From positions 1 through 64,000 of the IMG/VR virus record IMGVR_UViG_3300032770_000001: a stretch of 64,000 nt of DNA; one strand, given 5' to 3'. The notes below the pieces were generated by a model that saw only the letters and a list, made by a program, of their open reading frames with translations, did not search any database and had not been told where the DNA came from. Below, piece after piece: positions 8,193 through 15,925 of the stretch. Both the position numbers and the translations under genes were made by a program. The DNA comes from a virus. Numbering within the stretch: the first letter of the stretch is position 1; every line of letters starts with the position of its first letter.

Positions 8193-8944
8193 CCGCGTCT
8201 CCAGAGAATCGCCGTAACGTTGTCGTGCGTTGGCACGTCCACGGCGTATTGTACTAGTTCCTCAGCGTCGGCACCGCCGTCGATCAATTCCTGCATCACT
8301 TCTGGAGAGCAAGATTCCTCGCCCCCATCATGACCGGGATCGACCAGACCATCGGAACCGATAAGAACCCAATCACCGACCGGGACTTCGATACATTCCG
8401 GTTCGCGGGTAATAATCTTGCCCATGTGCCCATCACCGAGAGCACGGGACATCTGAAGTCCACGAGCATGATCGCTGTATGAAAAATCATTCCAAATATA
8501 GCCACGCTCGTAAATACCGCCACGAGCTTCCGCCGCTTCGCGCTCTACTTGATTGGTGCGCACGTTGTGTTCCGGGCTAATCCAGAGGGTATCGTCGGGT
8601 TGATGAATGATGACCGGAGAGTCGCCAAGAATGGCGACATAGGCGGTAGTTGCACCCTCAGGGAGAAAAACAATCGAAAGGGTCGAACCCGCATCGACGA
8701 ACTTGGTGAGCAGATCGAAATCGTTGTACATCTCGGTGAAGACTTCCTGCATTGGTTTGGAAGAATCAAACCGCTTACGCCACACACCGGGAAAGTGCTT
8801 TTCGATGAGTTCCGAGGCTTCCGGGCCGCCATGCCCATCAGCGACCATCAGGACGAGACCTTCCGGTGCCACGATGCAGGCATAGGTGTCCTCTTGATAG
8901 CTACGCTGACCAACGTTTTGGTGCGCACTGATGAACTTATTCAT
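8189..8944 (-). CDS. PP2C-family protein phosphatase
   Basis: 251 residues. Motifs of metal-dependent Ser/Thr phosphatases are present: QRSYQEDTYA near the start, MVADGHGG (metal-binding Asp and Gly) near 50, LGDSPV, SRALGDGHMG, and LIGSDGLVD. Start placed at 8944, where TATTAC lies five bases upstream; a longer reading would overlap the Cys-rich gene and adds only low-complexity Lys/Pro/Thr sequence. It may reset host signalling; the substrate is unknown. Confidence 0.88.
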   Translation of the reverse strand: MNKFISAHQNVGQRSYQEDTYACIVAPEGLVLMVADGHGGPEASELIEKHFPGVWRKRFDSSKPMQEVFTEMYNDFDLLTKFVDAGSTLSIVFLPEGATTAYVAILGDSPVIIHQPDDTLWISPEHNVRTNQVEREAAEARGGIYERGYIWNDFSYSDHARGLQMSRALGDGHMGKIITREPECIEVPVGDWVLIGSDGLVDPGHDGGEESCSPEVMQELIDGGADAEELVQYAVDVPTHDNVTAILWRRG

Positions 8945-8960
8945 ACTACGTAATACTGGT

Positions 8961-9584
8961 TCACCCTTGGGGGCTGCCTGACTTTTTCGCGTCGTACTCC
9001 GCTTGGCAGTCGGGGCAGGTGTAGCCGGGGTCGCCTTCCATCGTGGGCGCTTCGCAGCTACAGGCTTTGCGGACGGGTTCTTGCTTGAGCCCTTCGTGGC
9101 AGATGTGGCATTCTTGGGGACTGATGCGCGTCCCGTGGATCGCTTGGGGGTTTGCTTTGTGTTCTTCATACGTTTTATCCTGCTGAATTATCAATGCACA
9201 AGACTCGCAGCACTTCTCCGGGTTCTCAGGGCTGGCACTGGGGTTTCCCGCCGCACGCCACTTATCGTGCTCTTCCTTGATCGGGCGACAATGTGAAATC
9301 CAATCCTCGTAGTCCTTGGGAACAAACGGCATCTCTTCCGACGCCTTGAGCGCCAACAAAAACATGCGCATGTGCGGACCGTTAGCCATCTCTTCAATGC
9401 GGTGATGACACACGCAGCCGCACATATCGAAAATTTCTGGGTTGTCGCCTCCCACATAGGTGATGCAGCAGCCGCAGTCGTATGCACCCCACTCGTCGGC
9501 GTTGTTGTTCCAGCAGAAGACGTAACGTCCTTTCATGCTGTGTAGAAGCTGCTCAAGAATGATGCCTTGCTTGGTTCGTCTCAT
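8961..9584 (-). CDS. cysteine-rich zinc-binding protein
   Basis: 207 residues with many Cys/His groups: YDCGCCITY, MCGCVCHHR, CCESCALI, CHICHEG and CTCPDC-like spacing near the end (CPDCQAEYDAKK). Probably several zinc knuckles. The start at 9584 overlaps the DUF3850 stop as ATGA and replaces a longer reading. No family recognised. Confidence 0.6.
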   Translation of the reverse strand: MRRTKQGIILEQLLHSMKGRYVFCWNNNADEWGAYDCGCCITYVGGDNPEIFDMCGCVCHHRIEEMANGPHMRMFLLALKASEEMPFVPKDYEDWISHCRPIKEEHDKWRAAGNPSASPENPEKCCESCALIIQQDKTYEEHKANPQAIHGTRISPQECHICHEGLKQEPVRKACSCEAPTMEGDPGYTCPDCQAEYDAKKSGSPQG

Positions 9585-9931
9585 GCCGCCGCACTCACAT
9601 CCCACCATTGAATTCGGAGCGACATCACACACAGATTTTCCGGCAGCCCAAAGGTGCCGCCCGGTGTGATGTAGCTGATGGTCGCCAGAATATGGCGTCC
9701 AGTATAACGTCCAGTATCAGGATCGTACTCCCGCAGGTAGAGTTCATCGCCCTCGCGAAAGTCCCGGTCGTTGACGCGAACCTCGTGTGTTTTGTTGCCG
9801 CCTAGTACCGCCGAGAACGGCTTAGGCCACGTCTTCAGTTCATGCCGCTTCGGACCGTTGCGCGGCTCGAACTTGATGACTTCTCGTTTGTAGGTGCCTG
9901 CAACCTCGTCAAACAGTTCCCGGTTGTCCAT
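9581..9931 (-). CDS. DUF3850 (ASCH-like) protein
   Basis: 116 residues. The stretch HELKTWPKPFSAVLGGNKTH followed by EVRVNDRDFREGDELYLREY and ISYITPGG matches DUF3850, a compact PUA/ASCH-like beta barrel expected to bind RNA or modified nucleic acid. Its start overlaps the upstream gene by 23 bases and its stop overlaps the next gene as ATGA, so it belongs to one operon. Confidence 0.85.
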   Translation of the reverse strand: MDNRELFDEVAGTYKREVIKFEPRNGPKRHELKTWPKPFSAVLGGNKTHEVRVNDRDFREGDELYLREYDPDTGRYTGRHILATISYITPGGTFGLPENLCVMSLRIQWWDVSAAA

Positions 9932-10193
9932 TTTCCATATCCGTTTGAACGGTGAACGAGACCTCGATCCAGTCCGGAATGAAAGTCACATCCAGAATGA
10001 TCGACTCATCTTTCCCTTTACGTCCTGTGACGCTAACCAGCCGATCTCCGAACAAGTTGCGGAACTTCTTGGCTTGTTGTTCGGCAAACTCGTTAACGTC
10101 GATGACTTCAAGGGGACGCCCGACAAATTGATCGAGCGCCTTTCTGAACTCCGACCTGATCTGTTCGTGAATCTGTTCTGGAGTCTGTTCCAT
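9909..10193 (-). CDS. hypothetical protein
   Basis: 94 residues, N-terminal half helical (EQIRSEFRKALDQFVGRP), C-terminal half of beta strands (SIILDVTFIPDWIEVSF). No family recognised. TATTAT lies exactly five bases before the ATG and no Shine-Dalgarno is present. First gene after the terminator at 10217. Confidence 0.6.
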   Translation of the reverse strand: MEQTPEQIHEQIRSEFRKALDQFVGRPLEVIDVNEFAEQQAKKFRNLFGDRLVSVTGRKGKDESIILDVTFIPDWIEVSFTVQTDMENGQPGTV

Positions 10194-10216
10194 ATCAAAT
10201 AATACTGCAAAAACGA

Positions 10217-10240
10217 AGCCCCGGCTACAGTGCCGGGGCT
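10217..10240 (-). terminator. Rho-independent terminator
   Basis: Perfect 9-bp stem AGCCCCGGC/GCCGGGGCT around a six-base loop. On the minus strand it is followed by TTCGTTTTT. It lies just after the stop of the OmpA-like gene and so ends that transcript. Confidence 0.85.
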
Positions 10241-10267
10241 ATTCGTTGGGGAGGGCGCGGGGGAGAA

Positions 10268-11596
10268 CTATTTCTCGGCTGGTTCCAGTGTGATCTGCAC
10301 CGTGCGGGTTTCCCCGGTGCCGACAATCGTCTTGATCTGGCTGGACTTGACGCCCTTGGCTTCGAACTGCTGTTTCACGCGGTTTGCGCGAGTAGTAGCC
10401 AGCAGTCTATCCTCGGACGGGTTGCGGTTGCCGCGCAGGACGATGACGTAGCCGGGGTGACGGGCAAGAGCCGCCGTCGCAGCATCAATCATTTCCTTGC
10501 AGACTGACGTTACATGGATCGGATCGACGATAGCCGCATCGCCGCCAGCCGGAACGCATTGCGTCTTGGAGGCGAAGGTGCAGATACCGACCGGGATGAT
10601 CTCCTCAACCACCGGAGGGTTGCTGACCGGAACCACGACAGCCGGAGTCGGCGCGGGAGCCGGAGCGGATTGGACTGGAACCACGACCACCTGAGGCGTT
10701 GTGGGGGCAGCCGCTACGACCTGAGGCTCTGGCTCTGGTTCCTTGTACATGCACTCATCGATCATTTTGGCGATAAGTTCGTCCTCGTTTAGACCCTTGT
10801 GGGCTTTCTTGTACGCTTTGAAGGCGTACTTGTCCGAAGCCATGATCGTGCAATAGGGGCGACGTGATCCGGAAATGGCGTAGTTGCGGGCCGTCTCCAA
10901 GATAGCGCAGTTCGGATCGATCTTGCCGCCGCCGAAGGATGCGCCAACAGGCATCGTCTGGACACCAGCGCCGAAACCCTTAAAGCAAGGGCTGGTTGGC
11001 AGTGCCGTGGGAGCGTAAGCCGTGTCCACGGGAATCTTGGAAGCAGCAACGTTCTCGGTCGAGGAGTAAGAGTTGCTGGAGTTGCCGCCGCTGTTGTTGG
11101 ACGAAGAGGACTGTGTCTGGCTCTGTCCCTGCTTCTGTCCCTGCGAAGCATTGCCGCCAGCACCACCCGCACCACCCTGAGCGGTGTTGTTGTTCGTATT
11201 CGTGTTGGACGAGTTGCCGCTGTTATTCACGCCGGATGAGGAAACAGCCGTGCCGCCCGTCGCAGTCGAAGTGGAACTTCCACCTGTTGCGGAGGAAGAC
11301 GAGGAAGATGAAGAACCGGAGTTCGAGGACGAGTTGCAGCTATGCCCCTTGCAGGCACCGCCGCCGCCCTTCGGGTCTTTGTGTGTCTTGGGGACTTCGC
11401 AAACGTAGTAGTGCCCCTTGGTGCCTTCCGACCCGGTGCCGAGGAAATATTGACCGTCGCCGTCTCCTGCTGAGCCGGAGGGTTTGGTCGTGCCCACGTC
11501 AACGCGAGATGCGAGAGGATCGCTGCAATTCCACGCGAACGCCGCGCTGGACATCAAAATCATTGCTACAAAACAGAAGAGACGAAGTGATTTCAT
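10268..11596 (-). CDS. secreted Ser/Asn-rich protein with OmpA-like domain
   Basis: 442 residues. Start at 11596 chosen for its Shine-Dalgarno AAAGGGAGC and a good signal peptide (MKSLRLFCFVAMILMSSAAF). Residues about 100-190 are a low-complexity Ser/Gly/Asn/Gln linker, followed by a region with Cys pairs, a Pro/Val-rich spacer, and a C-terminal domain (about 365-442) with EDRLLATTRANRVKQQF, like the peptidoglycan-binding helix of OmpA. Likely periplasmic or surface-exposed; a moron-type gene that remodels the host envelope is one reading. Flanked by terminators on both sides. Ends in TAG. Confidence 0.75.
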   Translation of the reverse strand: MKSLRLFCFVAMILMSSAAFAWNCSDPLASRVDVGTTKPSGSAGDGDGQYFLGTGSEGTKGHYYVCEVPKTHKDPKGGGGACKGHSCNSSSNSGSSSSSSSSATGGSSTSTATGGTAVSSSGVNNSGNSSNTNTNNNTAQGGAGGAGGNASQGQKQGQSQTQSSSSNNSGGNSSNSYSSTENVAASKIPVDTAYAPTALPTSPCFKGFGAGVQTMPVGASFGGGKIDPNCAILETARNYAISGSRRPYCTIMASDKYAFKAYKKAHKGLNEDELIAKMIDECMYKEPEPEPQVVAAAPTTPQVVVVPVQSAPAPAPTPAVVVPVSNPPVVEEIIPVGICTFASKTQCVPAGGDAAIVDPIHVTSVCKEMIDAATAALARHPGYVIVLRGNRNPSEDRLLATTRANRVKQQFEAKGVKSSQIKTIVGTGETRTVQITLEPAEK

Positions 11597-11677
11597 ATTG
11601 CTCCCTTTGTGGATTTTTGGTGTCAGACCGGGGAGGGCTGTCAACCTTACGTCAGTCACATCTTGAAGGTACTACGG
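11597..11677. other. short intergenic upstream region
   Basis: Upstream region of the OmpA-like gene. Besides the Shine-Dalgarno next to 11596, no gene is seen. Promoter elements are expected here but no clear consensus pair stands out. Confidence 0.3.
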
Positions 11678-11717
11678 GAAGGAAAAATTTGCAAGAAATT
11701 TTGCAAATTTTTCCTTC
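11678..11717 (-). terminator. long perfect hairpin, probable terminator
   Basis: A perfect 17-bp inverted repeat (GAAGGAAAAATTTGCAA and its complement) around six bases. On the minus strand the second arm holds TTTTT. It follows the stop of the dehydrogenase fragment and precedes the OmpA-like gene, so it probably insulates the two. Confidence 0.65.
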
Positions 11718-11732
11718 GGTTACTGAGGTAAC

Positions 11733-12312
11733 TTACACGCGGACAATCTTTTCGCTGGTAATGCCCTTGGTCGTGTTTCGGGAATCGACCACCAATTTGG
11801 CGGCGTTGACGATCTCCGAATAGTTATAGGACGAGTGATCGGTCAGGATGACTACGACATCGTATTTGTCGATGTCGGTCAACGGAACCGACTCCATGTT
11901 CAACCCGTGATCGCGCACCGCAGGGATGAAGGGATCGTTGTAGTCCACGGTCGCTCCCTCTTCCTGCATCAGCTTGATGATCTCGACTGACGGCGACTCA
12001 CGGTAATCGTCGATGTCCTTCTTGTACGCCATGCCGAGAACCAGCACCTTCGAGCCGTTGATGGCTTTCTTGTGCATGTTCAGGGACTTCGCCACAAAGT
12101 TGCACATGTGGTACGGCATCGCCACGTTGATCTCCCCGGCGAGTTCGATGAAGCGGGTGTGGAAATCGAATTCCTTCGCCTTCCACGAGAGATAGAACGG
12201 GTCGATGGGGATGCAGTGACCACCGAGCCCCGGACCGGGATAAAACGCTTGGAAGCCGAACGGCTTGGTCTTCGCCGCGTCGATGATCTCCCAGATGTCC
12301 AGACCCATGCGA
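11733..12312 (-). pseudogene. UDP-sugar 6-dehydrogenase, C-terminal fragment
   Basis: The frame encodes the middle and C-terminal domains of the UDP-glucose/UDP-ManNAc dehydrogenase family: MGLDIWEIIDAAKTKPFGF, then FYPGPGLGGHCIPIDPFY (active-site Cys in GGHC), LVLGMAYKKDIDDYRESPS and VVVILTDHSSYNY. The N-terminal NAD-binding Rossmann domain (about 220 residues) is missing. Upstream sequence in another frame belongs to a radical SAM gene, so the fragment has no natural start. An inactive remnant or an assembly chimera. Confidence 0.75.
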
Positions 12313-12541
12313 GCAGGGGATCGGTATTCGTTCCAGTCAAGCAGACCTCGGCAACCTTGCGTCGTCCGCACTCTTGCAGGAAGGCATCGAGGTTATCTGG
12401 AATCTTGTTCAGGTTGTTGAACGGATCGAGAGCCATCATGTGCTGCCCGATGCAGAAATAGCAGGAGCGATTGCACGGCCCGCTCAGGTGGATGTTTCCA
12501 AACCAGTGGGAGAACTTTCCCTCGTCGTTAAGGCAACCCAT
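12313..12541 (-). pseudogene. radical SAM protein, N-terminal fragment
   Basis: About 76 codons of a radical SAM enzyme: IHLSGPCNRSCYFCIGQ holds the CxxxCxxC iron-sulphur site and EVCLTGTNTDPLL the second strand. Directly after TDPLL the sequence changes into a dehydrogenase in another frame, so the SAM barrel is cut off. Its ATG at 12541 overlaps the previous stop (TAATG), so the 5' end is in a normal operon setting. Confidence 0.75.
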
Positions 12542-12741
12542 TATTCACCCGCCTCGTAAGCGCCGATGATTTCGCCCACACATTCATCACAAAGCCAGCG
12601 GCTATTGTCCCTGATGTGGGCGTCCCGGTCAGGGTGATAGGCACATTGATGATACTCGGCATCGCAGCCGTTGCAGACAAGCGTATCGCTACCTTGCTGC
12701 CGTGGGTAGACTTCAGGACTACCGCAGTTCGTACAGATCAT
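12541..12741 (-). CDS. small zinc-ribbon protein
   Basis: 66 residues with CTNCGS, VCNGCDAEYHQC and WLCDECVGE, two or more zinc sites. The start at 12741 overlaps the upstream stop as ATGA and the stop overlaps the next ATG by one base. Role unknown. Confidence 0.65.
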   Translation of the reverse strand: MICTNCGSPEVYPRQQGSDTLVCNGCDAEYHQCAYHPDRDAHIRDNSRWLCDECVGEIIGAYEAGE

Positions 12742-13082
12742 TTGCTTTTCTTCTCGAAATAATTCCAACCCATCGTCATGCTGGAATCGGCTGAATAAAC
12801 GGTTCCCTTGACATCGACGCAATCTTTCACTGGGATCGACAGAGTCCACGATTGCCCGTCTTCGCCCTCGTCGAGTTTTCTGCCTAGAGACTTGACGATG
12901 CAGGCCAAGCGACGGTCGTCGCTGTCTGCCCATTTGCTGACGGCTTCTTGAACCATGATCGCACCCGCTCTACGGGCACGGAGGGCAGTAGCCATCAAGG
13001 TATCGCCGAACGATTCTGCACGGTCGGCGTCACGTTCCAATCGATTGATTACGCTTTGAATTTCTTGGGAGAGTTGTGACAT
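12738..13082 (-). CDS. hypothetical protein
   Basis: 114 residues; the N-terminal half is helical with many Arg/Ala (LERDADRAESFGDTLMATAL). The rest is mixed with DVKGTVYSADSS. No family recognised. TACTAT lies six bases before the ATG and no Shine-Dalgarno is visible. Confidence 0.6.
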   Translation of the reverse strand: MSQLSQEIQSVINRLERDADRAESFGDTLMATALRARRAGAIMVQEAVSKWADSDDRRLACIVKSLGRKLDEGEDGQSWTLSIPVKDCVDVKGTVYSADSSMTMGWNYFEKKSK

Positions 13083-13116
13083 GCAGAAATAGTATCAGAT
13101 TCCTAATTCTTTTGTA

Positions 13117-13239
13117 AGCCCGTCGCGGGAAGAACCCGGAAGCGGCTGAAGGGCGGACGCGGCAATCATGCCGCCAACGTGGGAAGTGTTCCCACCTGCT
13201 TACCTAAGGCGCAAGCCCCAGATGGCACCGCGACGGGTT
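13117..13239 (-). ncRNA. candidate structured RNA
   Basis: A 12-bp closing helix (13117-13128 with 13228-13239, one G-U pair) encloses about 100 bases that hold further hairpins: GCGGCA/TGCCGC around four bases and GTGGGAA/TTCCCAC around three. It fills the gap between the 13244 gene and the 12738 gene. It matches no riboswitch or ribozyme I can recognise. The strand follows the neighbouring genes; either strand would fold. Reading past the TAG at 13244 gives only 26 codons. Confidence 0.4.
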
Positions 13240-13243
13240 GCCG

Positions 13244-13528
13244 CTAAGGTAGTCGGATCGCGAAGCCGATACTGAAGCTGCGGCGGCGAGTCCGAATGAT
13301 TCCGGGATGCGGGAAGCTCGGCCCGTTGAAACTATCAAAATTCATCTGGATGCGGCTCCCGGTATGCGGGATCGGTACGGAGTAGTTGGAGACTTTCTCC
13401 CCGGTGCGAACCATGGTCTTGAAACGAACGGCGGGTGCCTGATGAGGGTGGGGCTGTGGAGCGTCCGGCAGTTCCGCGAGAGCGGCGTTAATCAAAAGGA
13501 ACGCGACCAGTACGTGCCTCATCCGCAT
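13244..13528 (-). CDS. small secreted protein with LPDAP motif
   Basis: 94 residues with a signal peptide (MRMRHVLVAFLLINAALA) followed directly by ELPDAPQPHPHQ. A mature N-terminus beginning LPDAP is, from general knowledge, frequent in exported proteins of Acidobacteriota, a weak host hint. The remainder is beta-rich and ends in FAIRLP. TATGGT lies five bases before the ATG. Ends in TAG. Confidence 0.6.
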   Translation of the reverse strand: MRMRHVLVAFLLINAALAELPDAPQPHPHQAPAVRFKTMVRTGEKVSNYSVPIPHTGSRIQMNFDSFNGPSFPHPGIIRTRRRSFSIGFAIRLP

Positions 13529-13540
13529 AGTGTACCATAT

Positions 13541-13723
13541 TCACGCGGACATCATGATTCGTCTGGCTTCACATTCAAGCTCAACCAAACGCTGGATCGC
13601 GAGATCGCGGAGCCGTGTGGCTATCAGCTTCTCGCAGCCCTCACACGGGCAGTAGTTGACAATCGTGATCTCTTTACGCAGCTTCTCGATTGTCTTGGAG
13701 ATCAGTTCTTCGGGGAAGTCCAT
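13541..13723 (-). CDS. hypothetical small protein
   Basis: 60 residues, helical, with CPCEGCEKL in the middle as a possible metal site. TATTAA is placed five bases before the ATG without a Shine-Dalgarno. No known family. Confidence 0.55.
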   Translation of the reverse strand: MDFPEELISKTIEKLRKEITIVNYCPCEGCEKLIATRLRDLAIQRLVELECEARRIMMSA

Positions 13724-13749
13724 GTTCTTTAATACCGCACAAACGGCTG

Positions 13750-13947
13750 CTATGGGGATTCGACTCTCTCATAACCCGTCTCGGTCGCTTGCTCATCAGC
13801 CATGAATTCCAGTGGGTGTCTTTTGTGGTCGTGTAAGAATTCGCTGAGCCTCTCCATGTATTCCGGTGCGGAGTAGATCACCGACCCCTGTCCGATCCAC
13901 AGGCGTTTCCGACACCCGTGACAAACCAGTTCGTAACAAACGCTCAT
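13750..13947 (-). CDS. small zinc-ribbon protein
   Basis: 65 residues with CYELVCHGCRKRLW near the N-terminus and LHDHKRH in the middle, consistent with one zinc site. Unlike its neighbours it has a Shine-Dalgarno (GTGAGGAG), about 13 bases of leader downstream of a TATTGT box. Ends in TAG. Confidence 0.6.
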   Translation of the reverse strand: MSVCYELVCHGCRKRLWIGQGSVIYSAPEYMERLSEFLHDHKRHPLEFMADEQATETGYERVESP

Positions 13948-13996
13948 GTTTTACTCCTCACTTCTACAATACCATGCAAACGGTTGCTATGGAGGG

Positions 13997-14089
13997 CTAT
14001 TTCGTAGGTGGTTTGGTTCTCGCCAGTAGTTCAGCCAACGTTGCCGGACGCCGCCAAGGGAACAGCCATCGCATGAGTTTTCGGATCAT
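13997..14089 (-). CDS. 30-residue basic peptide
   Basis: A 30-codon frame, MIRKLMRWLFPWRR at the start and ARTKPPTK at the end, filling a gap between two genes. TTATAT lies five bases before its ATG. Its 3' end and downstream sequence (ACGAAATAGCCCTCC then AGCAACCGTT) repeat those of the gene at 14145, which ends QQPTK, so the two share a duplicated boundary. Short, so its reality rests on context. Confidence 0.4.
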   Translation of the reverse strand: MIRKLMRWLFPWRRPATLAELLARTKPPTK

Positions 14090-14144
14090 TACCTATATAA
14101 CCTGCGAAAGAGGCGAAAGTTTACAACGGTTGCTCTGGGGAGGG

Positions 14145-14300
14145 CTATTTCGTTGGCTGCTGTGCGGCTGGCTTCTTGTAATAGACAAAACCTTCAGGCT
14201 GGATGACCCGTGCCATGTACCCAGCACGTCCTGTCAGAATCACCTTGGCGGGGATTGTCACCATTACGGTGTCGCCGACCTTTGGCTTAGACTTTTTCAT
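14145..14300 (-). CDS. hypothetical small beta protein
   Basis: 51 residues beginning MKKSKPKVGDTVMVTIPAKV, resembling a small SH3-like barrel. The start at 14300 overlaps the upstream gene by 14 bases; a longer reading to 14351 would lie inside that gene. Ends in TAG followed by the repeat shared with 13997. Confidence 0.55.
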   Translation of the reverse strand: MKKSKPKVGDTVMVTIPAKVILTGRAGYMARVIQPEGFVYYKKPAAQQPTK

Positions 14301-14505
14301 AGGTCGGACAGAGAATAACAGCCACGGGTCTGCCCGTGCAGTGCAGGTCAATCATGGTGTAGCGGCTAATGATGTCTTTGACTTCCACGCCATTGTCCTG
14401 CTGGACGATGAGATAAGTCTGGGACGCATCAAGGCTGCGGTCTACGCCGACGACTGTGCCCTTCAACTGAGTGTTGTTATCTTGAACTCGAATGACGTAA
14501 TCCAT
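14287..14505 (-). CDS. hypothetical beta-rich protein
   Basis: 72 residues of alternating strands (LKGTVVGVDRSLDASQTYLI, then VEVKDIISRYTMIDL). No family recognised. A TATTTT box lies about 12 bases before the ATG. Confidence 0.55.
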   Translation of the reverse strand: MDYVIRVQDNNTQLKGTVVGVDRSLDASQTYLIVQQDNGVEVKDIISRYTMIDLHCTGRPVAVILCPTYEKV

Positions 14506-14510
14506 AGTCG

Positions 14511-14717
14511 TTATCCTAAAATACCAGCCCCACGCAGGAACGGCATCTCACCACGGTAGGCGAGCGTCTGCTGGATGGTTTTGGCGAGAAGTTCGTGTTT
14601 GTACCGCAGGTCGGTGTCGGTCACATTTTTAAGGGCGTCGTCATGGTAGTTCAAACGGAGCCGAAGTGTGGTGCTATCGGCGGTGAGATTGATGAGTGAA
14701 ACGTCAGTATAGTCCAT
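14511..14717 (-). CDS. hypothetical protein
   Basis: 68 residues; the first half is beta (LINLTADSTTLRLRLNYH), the second helical (YKHELLAKTIQQTLAY). No family recognised. Directly upstream lies the hairpin CGCTGG-TGAT-CCAGCG, just after the stop of the 14748 gene. Confidence 0.55.
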   Translation of the reverse strand: MDYTDVSLINLTADSTTLRLRLNYHDDALKNVTDTDLRYKHELLAKTIQQTLAYRGEMPFLRGAGILG

Positions 14718-14747
14718 TATTTCCGTGCCTTCGCTGGATCACCAGCG

Positions 14748-14924
14748 TTATTCGTTCAGTGCTTGCTCAAGCGAGCGTTTGATTGTGTTATGAAGCCGCT
14801 GTACCATCGGTACGTCTCGTTTGCGAATCAGATTCAGACGTTCGCATTCAGCCAGAGCACAAGATAGTGTGCCAGCTTGACGTTGTGTAATGGGTGGAAT
14901 TTGGACTTTCGTGCGTTTTGCCAT
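14748..14924 (-). CDS. 58-residue basic helical protein
   Basis: Begins MAKRTKVQIPPITQRQAG and ends SLEQALNE, with a Cys-containing helix between. A strong Shine-Dalgarno (AGGAAGG) precedes the ATG. It fills what would otherwise be a 265-base gap. No family recognised. Confidence 0.6.
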   Translation of the reverse strand: MAKRTKVQIPPITQRQAGTLSCALAECERLNLIRKRDVPMVQRLHNTIKRSLEQALNE

Positions 14925-15040
14925 ACTGTTACCTTCCTAGTACAATCTGACCGTGGTTACCGCCACTTTCGGGTAGTGTCTTCTATGATACGTTACCTTC
15001 GCAAGTTCTTGCAAGTACAGGAAACGTCCGATAAGCCGCC

Positions 15041-15205
15041 TTATGGAAAATAGGGCCGGAGAATTCGTTGCGGCACATCTCCGAATTTCTCTTTAGCCCA
15101 TGCTTCGGCTTCGGCTTGTGAACCGTATTCGTAGGCGTACCCTTTGATGATCGTCCATTTGTCATCGGCTGTGCGAATGACGAGCACTTGTTCATCGATG
15201 TTCAT
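15041..15205 (-). CDS. 54-residue hypothetical protein
   Basis: Begins MNIDEQVLVIRTADDKWTII and ends ILRPYFP, with a helix AEAEAWAKEKFG. This frame was preferred over a slightly longer overlapping frame because it starts two bases after the preceding stop and has normal protein composition. No family recognised. Confidence 0.6.
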   Translation of the reverse strand: MNIDEQVLVIRTADDKWTIIKGYAYEYGSQAEAEAWAKEKFGDVPQRILRPYFP

Positions 15206-15207
15206 CG

Positions 15208-15429
15208 TTAAACATACCCCTCTGATTTTAGTCGAGCCCTGACCCGTTTCCAGTTCGCTCTGAGCAGGAGCTTGTCTTTCTTACTGAGCTTCGATTCAAC
15301 CACCCTCATTTGACGCCCCATCCACTTCAAGTCCGCTCCGCTGACCAGCGTCATCCCAAGAGCCAAGTACCTGTACATCCGCTCCGGGTCTTTTAGTCTG
15401 TCCTGCAATGGTTGAGTTTTAAGTGTCAT
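15208..15429 (-). CDS. hypothetical basic helical protein
   Basis: 73 residues, helical and basic, ending KRVRARLKSEGYV. Start at 15429 overlaps the upstream stop as ATGA, which replaces a longer reading. No family recognised. Confidence 0.55.
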   Translation of the reverse strand: MTLKTQPLQDRLKDPERMYRYLALGMTLVSGADLKWMGRQMRVVESKLSKKDKLLLRANWKRVRARLKSEGYV

Positions 15430-15674
15430 ATCAACTCGACGAGAGTTTCCAACTCTTGAATCTCCTGCGTCCGTTGTTGTGGTGGTTCTCCTGCAAGGTA
15501 CATCCAAGCGGGGTGATGCGTCAAGTCTTCGTTAAACTCGATCTCGATCTGACGCCACGAAATGTAATGCTTGGAGCACATCCAAATCGGACCGAACTTG
15601 GCGAAGGCATGGTCGCCGCAATACTGGTTGTTCCGCAGGTACATGATGACTTGGCAAGTGGGTGCGTCTGTCAC
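15426..15674 (-). CDS. hypothetical Cys/His-containing protein
   Basis: 82 residues from a GTG that overlaps the upstream TGA. YLRNNQYCGDHAFAKF and WMCSKHY suggest a C..H..C..H metal site. No family recognised. Confidence 0.55.
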   Translation of the reverse strand: MTDAPTCQVIMYLRNNQYCGDHAFAKFGPIWMCSKHYISWRQIEIEFNEDLTHHPAWMYLAGEPPQQRTQEIQELETLVELI

Positions 15675-15925
15675 GGTGTCTCCACGGTTGGGTCGATGCC
15701 TTTCACTCCCAGCGCCTTCAATTTCTTCTTGATCTCGTAAACTTTATCGTCGGAATACAACTTCACGCCAATCGGTCGAACGACCTCTTCATAGGTCTTA
15801 CCCTCGTTGCCGGGATCGGAGATTGCTTCAAGCATCTGCTGATGTGCCGCTAAACAGATGCGGGACAGCCGCCTGTTCAGGCGAGCAATGACGTTGCGTT
15901 TTGCTCTACTAAGCCGCCGTGTCAC
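15671..15925 (-). CDS. hypothetical basic protein
   Basis: 84 residues, GTG start, Arg-rich N-terminus (RRLSRAKRNVIARLNRR). Ends DPTVETP. The neighbouring gene ends HPTVETP, and both carry the same bases across stop and next start (GTGGAGACACCGTGAC), a duplicated gene junction. Confidence 0.55.
   Translation of the reverse strand: MTRRLSRAKRNVIARLNRRLSRICLAAHQQMLEAISDPGNEGKTYEEVVRPIGVKLYSDDKVYEIKKKLKALGVKGIDPTVETP

Noticed and set aside
13866-14318. 150-codon plus-strand frame
   Set aside because: It opposes three small minus-strand genes with good boundaries and has no recognisable features.
14983-15195. 70-codon minus-strand frame
   Set aside because: Its composition is poor and a 54-codon frame in the same place has a start two bases after the previous stop and ordinary protein composition.
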